Shown piece by piece: positions 7,430 to 12,514 of a DNA stretch of 15,768 nucleotides. The notes under the pieces were generated by a model, which did not search any database, had not been told where the DNA came from, and was given only the letters and a program-made list of their open reading frames with translations. The stretch comes from JAQGMO01 sp050954505 (GTDB lineage: Bacteria > Pseudomonadota > Gammaproteobacteria > Burkholderiales > Burkholderiaceae_D), in contig JBPBPY010000418.1 in NCBI GenBank assembly GCA_050954505.1, positions 1-15,768 of the forward strand, in the 5' to 3' direction. Positions within the stretch are counted from its first letter, which is position 1. Each line of letters begins with the position of its first letter. The position numbers and the translations under genes were made by a program.

Positions 7430-8689
7430 TTACAGCAAATCAGGATACTTGCTGGACAACCGTGCCAGTTCGGGCAGGCTTTCCAGCCAGCTGTTCGGCA
7501 CCAGGCTGGCATCCCGGCTTGCCAGTTCAGGCAGCGCAACACGCTGTGCAAGCTGCATCGCGTCCTTGAACGATGGTCCACCTTGGGCCAGCGAGCGCGA
7601 AAATGCCAGCGCCCCGAGTTTTTGCAAATCATTCAGCGCCGTGACGCGTCCAAGATGGCGTGCAGTCAGCAGCACGCTTTGCGCAGATACACTGACATTG
7701 CCATACGGTTGTGCCGCAGCCTCGACGCGGCTGGCGCTGCCTGCAGGCAGTGCGTGCGGCTTGCCTGCCGAAGCAGTCTTTTGTTCCAGCGCGTCGTACC
7801 AGAAAAAGTCCACCTTGCGGGCGCGGATGTCCTTGCGTGGGTCAATGGGTTCCAGTGCCAGCGGCACGCTGCGTTCGCGCCGCTGGATCGGGCCGGAAAA
7901 CGGGTGGATGGTGGCTCCTGCCTGTGCTGCTTGCGGCATTGCCGCAGCGGCGCTGCTGTCCTGGCTGCCGAGGTGTTGGGCCGGGGCGCGGCAGGCAAGC
8001 AGCTGCTCGCTGATCGAGGCGCGCACCGCCGGCTGGATGAACTCGATGTCATCGAGCTTGAGCACCTTGGCACTGAAGCACGATGGGTTGTCGATGAAGG
8101 TGCAAAAGTCGCTGACGGCGCTCCATTTTGCCTCGAAGGTCTTGCCGTCGCCGAGCTTGCCGAATACATGGCCGCTGTAATAATCAATCAAGCCCTGGAT
8201 TTCCTCGGGAGTCTTGGGCACCGGCACCAGACCCTGTTGCGGCGTGCCGTGCAGGACATCGCTGCGGTAGGCAAAGTAACCGGCCCGGGCATCGGTGCTG
8301 TAGCAAAAACAATTGAACAAGGCCAGTTCGCCCGTGGTCGGCACCGGAAAACAGTTGGGATACTTCTTATGCAGGAAAACCTTGCGCAAGATCGGGATGA
8401 CGATTTCCTTGATCGGTACGATGGCCCGTTCAACCACGCTGGTGAAAAACCAGTTATTGCGCAGGAACAGGGTAGCCAGCGCATTATCCAGCGCCAGGCT
8501 GTCGTGTTCGGAGGTAAGCGGGTTCTGCGTGCTGCTTTCGGCAAGACCGCGCCGTATCAGCCGTAAATGCGCCTGACTGGCAATGCCGATGCCATTGCCT
8601 TGCTGCCGGCTGGCCGGTTCCATCTGGCTTGCCGTGATGCCGGCCAGCGAACGGGCGCTTGTCTGGGTCCTGCCGAGGGTAAGTTCCAT
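7430..8689 (-). CDS. Unrecognised 419-aa protein; candidate type III effector
   Basis: I do not recognise the family. The start chosen is ATG 8689, because GGAGCAAGAAC immediately precedes it. The longer in-frame start at 8734 adds 15 residues without a ribosome binding site. The first 60 residues are Ser/Thr/Gln-rich ('MELTLGRTQTSARSLAG...'), as in type III secretion signals, with no Sec signal. Residues about 65-235 form an apparent globular domain rich in aromatics and Cys ('NNWFFTSVVER' 78-88, 'FNCFCYSTDARAGYFAY' 125-141, 'GLIDYYSGHVFGKL' 166-179, 'DFCTFIDNPSCF' 194-205). An Ala/Gln-rich linker (about 236-262) and a second domain to 419 follow ('KVDFFWYDALEQK' 292-304). No catalytic motif of a known effector class is evident. 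An hrp-box-like element lies about 150 bp upstream. The neighbouring 291-aa gene shares strand and promoter type, and both lie beside an AT-rich spacer, which suggests an acquired effector block. Confidence 0.8.
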   Translation of the reverse strand: MELTLGRTQTSARSLAGITASQMEPASRQQGNGIGIASQAHLRLIRRGLAESSTQNPLTSEHDSLALDNALATLFLRNNWFFTSVVERAIVPIKEIVIPILRKVFLHKKYPNCFPVPTTGELALFNCFCYSTDARAGYFAYRSDVLHGTPQQGLVPVPKTPEEIQGLIDYYSGHVFGKLGDGKTFEAKWSAVSDFCTFIDNPSCFSAKVLKLDDIEFIQPAVRASISEQLLACRAPAQHLGSQDSSAAAAMPQAAQAGATIHPFSGPIQRRERSVPLALEPIDPRKDIRARKVDFFWYDALEQKTASAGKPHALPAGSASRVEAAAQPYGNVSVSAQSVLLTARHLGRVTALNDLQKLGALAFSRSLAQGGPSFKDAMQLAQRVALPELASRDASLVPNSWLESLPELARLSSKYPDLL

Positions 8690-8700
8690 GTTCTTGCTCC
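8690..8700 (-). promoter_or_regulatory. Ribosome binding site deciding the start at 8689
   Basis: The minus strand reads GGAGCAAGAAC directly before ATG 8689. GGAG with 7 nt of spacing is a good Shine-Dalgarno. The upstream in-frame start at 8734 has none, so the shorter protein is preferred. Confidence 0.7.
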
Positions 8701-8840
8701 AATCAAGACATTCTTTACACGACCAAATCAACAAATCCGAACCAACTGCACATCAAGATCCCGATCAAGATCATGAACTGGTCAATCTGATATGACTCAT
8801 TATCCATTATTTTGTCGATCTGACAACAGTTTTATGTTGT

Positions 8841-8869
8841 TTAGTAGGAAAGAAATTATGATTGGTTCC
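8841..8869 (-). promoter_or_regulatory. hrp-box-like promoter (HrpL-type) upstream of the 419-aa gene
   Basis: On the minus strand GGAACC (8869-8864) is followed after exactly 16 nt by CTACTAA (8847-8841). Compared with the known consensus GGAACC-N16-CCACNNA, the -35 half and the spacing are exact and the -10 half has one mismatch. The implied leader to ATG 8689 is about 145 nt, longer than usual. Confidence 0.55.
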
Positions 8870-8874
8870 AAAAG

Positions 8875-8903
8875 TTGTAGCACTTTTGCAAACTCGTTAA
8901 AAT
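8875..8903 (+). promoter_or_regulatory. Possible sigma70 promoter directed toward nadA
   Basis: TTGTAG (8875-8880) and TAAAAT (8898-8903) are separated by 17 nt. The -10 matches 5 of 6 consensus bases but the -35 only 3 of 6. If used, it gives a leader of about 370 nt before nadA that crosses the T-rich repeat tract. Weak evidence. Confidence 0.3.
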
Positions 8904-8944
8904 GCAGACAACTCGAAGCAGGAACTGAGATTTCTGTATAGAAA

Positions 8945-9166
8945 TTAAAGACTTGAGCAGGGCGAGCGGGATCCTATTTTCGCCATTGGCCTGCTGGCGG
9001 GTTTTTTGGCTGCGCCTTTTGTTGCACTTTTATGTTGTGCTTTCATTTCGTGCTTCAGTGCCGCACTTTTGTCTCGCTTTTGTGCTGCGCTTTCATACCG
9101 CGTTTTTATGTTGCGCGTTCTGCTGCGGTTTTCTGCTTCGTTTTTTTGCTTCGTTTTTTTGCTCAT
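8945..9166 (-). CDS. Possible Lys/Arg-rich small protein on the repeat tract (doubtful)
   Basis: A 73-aa frame starting 'MSKKTKQKNEAENR'. About 29% of residues are Lys or Arg, with Ala, Ser and Gln making up much of the rest ('KSATKGAAKKPASRP'), so it superficially resembles bacterial histone-H1-like tails. Against it: no Shine-Dalgarno at ATG 9166 or at ATG 9187, third codon positions that are A-rich unlike the neighbouring genes, and a composition that follows directly from the underlying A-rich repeat. Treat it as an open question. Confidence 0.2.
   Translation of the reverse strand: MSKKTKQKNEAENRSRTRNIKTRYESAAQKRDKSAALKHEMKAQHKSATKGAAKKPASRPMAKIGSRSPCSSL
9011..9163. repeat. Degenerate T-rich tandem repeats, ending in a perfect 13-bp duplication
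   Basis: The plus strand is built of roughly 12-15-nt units resembling TGCGCTTTTGTGC. The last two are exact copies of TTCGTTTTTTTGC (9137-9149 and 9150-9162), and earlier copies are increasingly diverged. The strand bias is strong: T-rich on plus, A-rich on minus. The tract lies just upstream of nadA. It is neither a known IS end nor a CRISPR. Confidence 0.65.
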
Positions 9167-9279
9167 TGAAGGCTTTGACCAACGCATTCATCGCAGCTGG
9201 GCCCAAGCCGTTCCTGCTCACCCTGCCACTGCCTCACACCGCTGGCCATGAGGGTCTTTTTCCACTCCTTGAATCCATC

Positions 9280-10416
9280 ATGAATCCCACCACCAAGATC
9301 GTCGAGTTCGATCGCCCTGGTTTTCCTGCTGCCACATGCCAGACCGATTCGGCCTGGGCCCGCGTCCCCGAGGCGCCCGACGCGCAGGAACGCGCTGCAC
9401 TCAAGGACAAGATCCGCCATCTGCTCAAGGTCCGCAATGCGGTTCTCGTGGCTCACTATTATGTCGATGCCGAGTTGCAGGCGCTGGCCGAGGAAACCGG
9501 CGGATGTGTTTCGGATTCACTGGAAATGGCACGCTTCGGACGCGACCATGCAGCCCGGACTTTGGTTGTGGCAGGCGTGCGTTTCATGGGGGAGACGGCG
9601 AAAATCCTCAGTCCCGAAAAGACTGTGCTGATGCCCGACCTGGACGCGACCTGCTCGCTCGATCTGGGCTGTCCCGCCGATGAGTTTGCCGCCTTTTGCG
9701 ATGCCAATCCGGATCGCACCGTGGTGGTGTATGCCAATACCAGCGCGGCGGTCAAGGCGCGCGCCGACTGGATGGTGACTTCGTCGATCGGCCTGGACAT
9801 CGTGCGCCATCTGCATGGCCAGGGCAAGAAGATCCTGTGGGCACCCGACCGCCACCTGGGCAATTACATCCAGCGCCAGACCGGCGCCGACATGCTGATG
9901 TGGCAGGGGTCCTGCATTGTGCACAATGAATTCAAGAGTCAGGAATTACGCGACCTGCGCGCGCAATATCCCGACGCAGGTGTGCTGGTGCACCCGGAAT
10001 CGCCGCTGGACGTCATTGCCCAGGCCGACGTCGTTGGCTCGACCTCGCAACTCATTGCCGCCGTGCGGGATCTGCCGGCAACCACCTTCATCGTTGCGAC
10101 CGACCAGGGCATCCTCTACAAGATGCAGCAGGCAGCGCCCCGGAAACACTTGATTGCCGCGCCGACGGCCGGCAACAGCGCTACCTGCAAGAGTTGCGCA
10201 TTTTGCCCCTGGATGGCAATGAATGGCTTGCGCAACCTGGCGGCGGTGCTGGAGTCAGGCGCCAATGCCATCGAAGTCGATGCGCCAACCGCCGCTGCGG
10301 CAGTGGTGTGCATTGACCGCATGCTGGACTTTGCAGCGGCGCAAAAACGCCGGCTGGCGGCCGGGTCGGACCTGGCCAGCGAACAAGCCTTGTTTGCCGG
10401 TATCGGTCCAGCCTGA
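9280..10416 (+). CDS. nadA: Quinolinate synthase A
   Basis: A 378-aa cytoplasmic [4Fe-4S] enzyme that condenses iminoaspartate (from NadB) with dihydroxyacetone phosphate to give quinolinate in de novo NAD synthesis. Family motifs include 'VLVAHYYVDAELQALA' (55-70), 'GGCVSDSLEMAR' (74-85), 'VRFMGETAKILSPEKTVLMPD' read as 100-120, 'NTSAAVKA' (153-160), 'APDRHLGNYI' (188-197) and 'CKSCAFCPWMAMN' (303-315). Cluster-ligand candidates are Cys125, Cys212 and Cys309, each offset by 12 from E. coli Cys113, Cys200 and Cys297. The start is ATG 9280; the frame stays open upstream to TTG 8953, but that extension is low-complexity repeat. No clear Shine-Dalgarno is visible. nadB and nadC are not adjacent here. 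Confidence 0.96.
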   Translation: MNPTTKIVEFDRPGFPAATCQTDSAWARVPEAPDAQERAALKDKIRHLLKVRNAVLVAHYYVDAELQALAEETGGCVSDSLEMARFGRDHAARTLVVAGVRFMGETAKILSPEKTVLMPDLDATCSLDLGCPADEFAAFCDANPDRTVVVYANTSAAVKARADWMVTSSIGLDIVRHLHGQGKKILWAPDRHLGNYIQRQTGADMLMWQGSCIVHNEFKSQELRDLRAQYPDAGVLVHPESPLDVIAQADVVGSTSQLIAAVRDLPATTFIVATDQGILYKMQQAAPRKHLIAAPTAGNSATCKSCAFCPWMAMNGLRNLAAVLESGANAIEVDAPTAAAAVVCIDRMLDFAAAQKRRLAAGSDLASEQALFAGIGPA

Positions 10417-10654
10417 ACATCCTGGAGAGCCGCGCCGTCGTTGCGCCATTTGCTGGCGGACCCGGACCGCGGCTTGCCTTGCCAGGCTGATGCTGCCAAT
10501 CTCGCACGGCCGAATTCGGATTGCCGAATCCAGGCGCCAGGCTCACACGGCTGAATGCAGAATGCCCGCTCCAGGTCGCTGAAATTCAGGCACCAGGTTC
10601 ATGCAGCCAGCTGCTGGTTGCCAGACTCGGGTGGCCAGACTCGAGCAGTTGGAT
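10417..10654. repeat. Non-coding spacer with degenerate repeats and a small hairpin
   Basis: No gene is evident. GCCAGACTCG occurs at 10620-10629 and 10634-10643 (period 14). AATCCAGGCGCCAGGCTCA, beginning about 10527, recurs as AATTCAGGCACCAGGTTCA near 10583. ATTCGG-ATTG-CCGAAT (10514-10529) is a perfect 6-bp stem with a 4-nt loop. Related CAGG/CCAG and GCTGAAT words recur through 10500-10660. The spacer separates the convergent nadA and small-protein genes; no T tract marks a classic terminator. Confidence 0.45.
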
Positions 10655-10831
10655 TCAAGCGGCGAGAATCGGCGCGTGATGGGTCACGACCAGGCGGCAT
10701 ACCGAAACGGCGCAAATGCCGAAACGCTCAATGGCGGCCACGATCGCGTCGGCGCCATGCTGGACCATGGTGATGTATTCGTAGCGGCGGGTGCCGGTAT
10801 TGACGTGTACGGTGTAGGCGGAGATAGTCAC
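10655..10831 (-). CDS. Conserved-looking 58-aa protein of unknown function (GTG start)
   Basis: The protein begins 'MTISAYTVHVNTGTRRYEY' (GTG read as Met) and continues 'MVQHGADAIVAAIERFGICAVSV'. It looks like a small beta-strand/helix fold with alternating hydrophobic residues, followed by a short tail 'RLVVTHHAPILAA'. The start is set at GTG 10831 because AAAGGA lies 8 nt upstream; an in-frame ATG at 10939 would add 36 residues of unlikely sequence. No signal peptide or membrane segment is present. I do not recognise a characterised family. The compact composition and strong ribosome binding site argue for a real gene, which pipelines might start wrongly at 10939 or miss. Confidence 0.65.
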   Translation of the reverse strand: MTISAYTVHVNTGTRRYEYITMVQHGADAIVAAIERFGICAVSVCRLVVTHHAPILAA

Positions 10832-10839
10832 AGGAAATA

Positions 10840-10845
10840 TCCTTT
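10840..10845 (-). promoter_or_regulatory. Shine-Dalgarno supporting the GTG start at 10831
   Basis: The minus strand reads AAAGGA followed by 8 nt and then GTG. This is the best ribosome binding site in the region and decides the start of the 58-aa gene. Confidence 0.65.
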
Positions 10846-11063
10846 CTGGATGATTTGAAAGCGACTGGCACCCTGCCGGATATCGTCGTTCGCACGATGC
10901 CCACCGCTGTTCCTGTTGATGAGTGGCAATAGAATGCATTTAGTTCACTCAACATTCCTCAAGGTACGTCGTATGGTGTGAATGACAAGGTTTGACGGGA
11001 ATTTGTTGTTTTGGGGAAATTATTTTTTATTTTCCTGTGACAATAATGATATTAGGAAATAAA

Positions 11064-11135
11064 ATGAATTCACGTCGCGGCAGATCCCGCCCGGCGCGGT
11101 CGCGTTTCCGATGTCGTCCCACCTCACTACCTTAG
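11064..11135 (+). CDS. Possible 23-aa Arg-rich leader peptide
   Basis: ATG 11064 follows AGGA (11055-11058 region) at suitable spacing and opens a 23-codon frame beginning 'MNSRRGRSRPARSRF', with 8 Arg in total, ending at TAG 11133-11135. The next gene starts 14 nt later at 11150 without a recognisable Shine-Dalgarno, so translation of this peptide could feed ribosomes to it. It could equally be chance. It is not an obvious RiPP precursor: there is no recognisable leader/core split. Confidence 0.25.
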   Translation: MNSRRGRSRPARSRFRCRPTSLP

Positions 11136-11149
11136 TCGAATAACCAGAC

Positions 11150-12514
11150 ATGCAACCTGTCGATCTGTTCCCGCTGATACGGCCGCTGCTCAAGACGGAA
11201 GATTTCCAGACCTTGATGCTGGAATTCGTCTCGGGCCTGGCATTTGCGTTCCAGTACGACCGCGTGAGCATCGGGTTTGTCGACAAAAACACCATCCAGA
11301 TTGCCGCCGTCTCGGGTTTTTCTGAACTGCCGTCGGCCGCCATGCTGCCGGAATTGCTGGCGGCGATGCAGGAAAGCATTCTCCAGGACGTGGCCATCGT
11401 TTTCCCGCAGCCGCATGCCGAATTTCCCCATATCGTGCTGGCGCATGCCAAGCTGGCGCAGATCAGCGCACTGACCCGCGCCATCACGGTGCCGTTCGGC
11501 CATGATGCACGGATTGTCGGCGCCATCACCTTCGAGCGCCAGCGCGTGGTCGCCGACGATGCCGAACAGCTGGAGGTGCTGGCGGCGCTGGCACAGCAGG
11601 CCAGCCCGCTGCTGGAACTGAAGTGGCGCCTGTCGCTGCCGCCGCTCAAGCGCGCACGCCAGTGGTGCCGGCGCCAGATCGATGCGCTCGATGAACGTGC
11701 CACGCGCTGGCGTTATGGCGCCATTGCAGCCGCCCTGGTCCTGGTGGCCGGCATCATCGTCCTGCCGGTAACCAATGAAGTGGCTGGCCAGGCCCGGCTT
11801 GAAGCCTACACCCAGCGCATCATTACCGCACCCATCGACGGTTTTCTCAAGACCGTGCGGGTGCGCCCCGGCGACATCGTCAAGGCCAGGCAGTCGCTGG
11901 CCGAACTCAGCGACGACAGCCTGCGCTCCGAACAGCGGCGCCTGGTGGCCGAAGCGGCACAGGAAGAAAACAGCGTTGCCGAAGCCATGGCCAAGTATGA
12001 CCGCGCCCAGGTGGTGGTCCATCGCGCCAAGCTCGACTCGCTGCTGGCGCAAAAGGAATTGATCGAAGAACGCCTCGGGCGCATCCAGATGATCGCGCCC
12101 TTCGATGGCGTGGTCATCAAGGGCGACCTGACGCAAATGATGGGGGCACCGGTCAAGCGCGGCGACGTCCTGCTGACGCTGGCCGAAGGCACCGGCTTTC
12201 GCGTCATCGTCGACGTGCCCGAGCGCGATATTGCCGATATCGAAGTGGGGCAGGCAGGCAGCCTGATGCTGACGGCCATGCCGGAGCAAAAGCTGCGCAT
12301 CCATATCGTGCGCATCATGCCGGTGGCCAACGTGTCGGCTGAAAACCAGAATGGCTTCGAAGTCGAAGCGGTGCTGGACCAGCCGGCGCCTGCGCTGGTG
12401 CCAGGCCTCAAGGGTGCGGCCAAGATCGCCACCGGGCAGAAGGCGTTCGGCTGGAAATGGCTGGTGCGTGGCTGGCAGCGGCTGTATTTCCTGGTCTGGA
12501 GCAGGGGCGGCTGA
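11150..12514 (+). CDS. GAF-TM-HlyD fusion: membrane-anchored periplasmic adaptor with cytoplasmic GAF domain
   Basis: A 454-aa protein. Residues about 10-155 form a GAF-like domain ('FQYDRVSIGFVD' 34-45, 'AITVPFGHDARIVGAITFER' 111-130). Residues 163-187 are a basic juxtamembrane stretch, and 189-208 are one transmembrane helix. Residues about 212-445 are a HlyD/RND-type adaptor: a first half-lipoyl motif 'ITAPIDGFLKTVRVRPGDIVKARQSLAEL' spanning 225-253 (within which APIDG and PGD are key), a coiled-coil hairpin about 256-312, a second half-lipoyl 'IAPFDGVVIKGDLTQ' (315-329), and a beta-barrel with 'PGLKGAAKI' (418-426). The topology predicted is GAF in the cytoplasm and adaptor in the periplasm. 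ATG 11150 is the first start after an in-frame TAA (11141-11143). The gene overlaps the next by TGATG. A sensing domain on an adaptor is unusual; it may gate export in response to a cytoplasmic ligand, but that is inference. Confidence 0.88.
   Translation: MQPVDLFPLIRPLLKTEDFQTLMLEFVSGLAFAFQYDRVSIGFVDKNTIQIAAVSGFSELPSAAMLPELLAAMQESILQDVAIVFPQPHAEFPHIVLAHAKLAQISALTRAITVPFGHDARIVGAITFERQRVVADDAEQLEVLAALAQQASPLLELKWRLSLPPLKRARQWCRRQIDALDERATRWRYGAIAAALVLVAGIIVLPVTNEVAGQARLEAYTQRIITAPIDGFLKTVRVRPGDIVKARQSLAELSDDSLRSEQRRLVAEAAQEENSVAEAMAKYDRAQVVVHRAKLDSLLAQKELIEERLGRIQMIAPFDGVVIKGDLTQMMGAPVKRGDVLLTLAEGTGFRVIVDVPERDIADIEVGQAGSLMLTAMPEQKLRIHIVRIMPVANVSAENQNGFEVEAVLDQPAPALVPGLKGAAKIATGQKAFGWKWLVRGWQRLYFLVWSRGG

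Larger units (their letters stand above)
8690..8952. other. AT-rich divergent intergenic spacer
   Basis: About 260 bp, clearly richer in A and T than the flanking genes and without a convincing gene. It holds the hrp-like box for the leftward gene (8841-8869), a possible rightward sigma70 promoter (8875-8903), a perfect inverted repeat ATTTCT-GTAT-AGAAAT (8930-8945), and a 12-bp-period direct repeat of ATCAAGATC at 8752-8760 and 8764-8772 within the leftward leader. Low GC and concentrated regulatory motifs suggest a regulatory or transferred segment. Confidence 0.6.
10832..11149. other. Divergent intergenic region with an AT-rich core
   Basis: About 320 bp between the leftward 58-aa gene and the rightward export operon. 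The segment 10981-11066 is strongly AT-rich, with TTGACG at 10992-10997, runs of A/T at 11017-11034 and a -10-like AATAAT at 11042-11047. I cannot assemble a well-spaced sigma70 promoter from these, but the operon promoter most likely lies here. A short ORF (11064-11135) with its own ribosome binding site sits between this core and the first operon gene. The left half shows nothing definite beyond the leader of the 58-aa gene. Confidence 0.4.

Noticed and set aside
7328..8566. 412-codon plus-strand ORF opposite the 419-aa gene
   Set aside because: The minus-strand frame has a proper ribosome binding site, an hrp-like promoter and better protein composition; the plus frame has none of these.
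8921..8945. GGAACT on the plus strand as an hrp box for nadA
   Set aside because: No CCACNNA half is found at suitable spacing; nadA is a housekeeping gene.
9011..9163. CRISPR array
   Set aside because: Units are 12-15 nt, degenerate and contiguous, without spacers; no cas genes are near.
8953..9279. In-frame upstream extension of NadA from TTG 8953 (109 residues, Phe/Leu/Cys-rich)
   Set aside because: It is produced by the T-rich repeat tract; NadA numbering aligns to E. coli with a constant offset of 12 from ATG 9280, and no family member is known to me with such an extension.
11150..12514. Ordinary type I secretion adaptor
   Set aside because: There is no ABC transporter ATPase in the operon, and the N-terminal GAF domain is foreign to that family; a SecA-like ATPase occupies the motor position instead.
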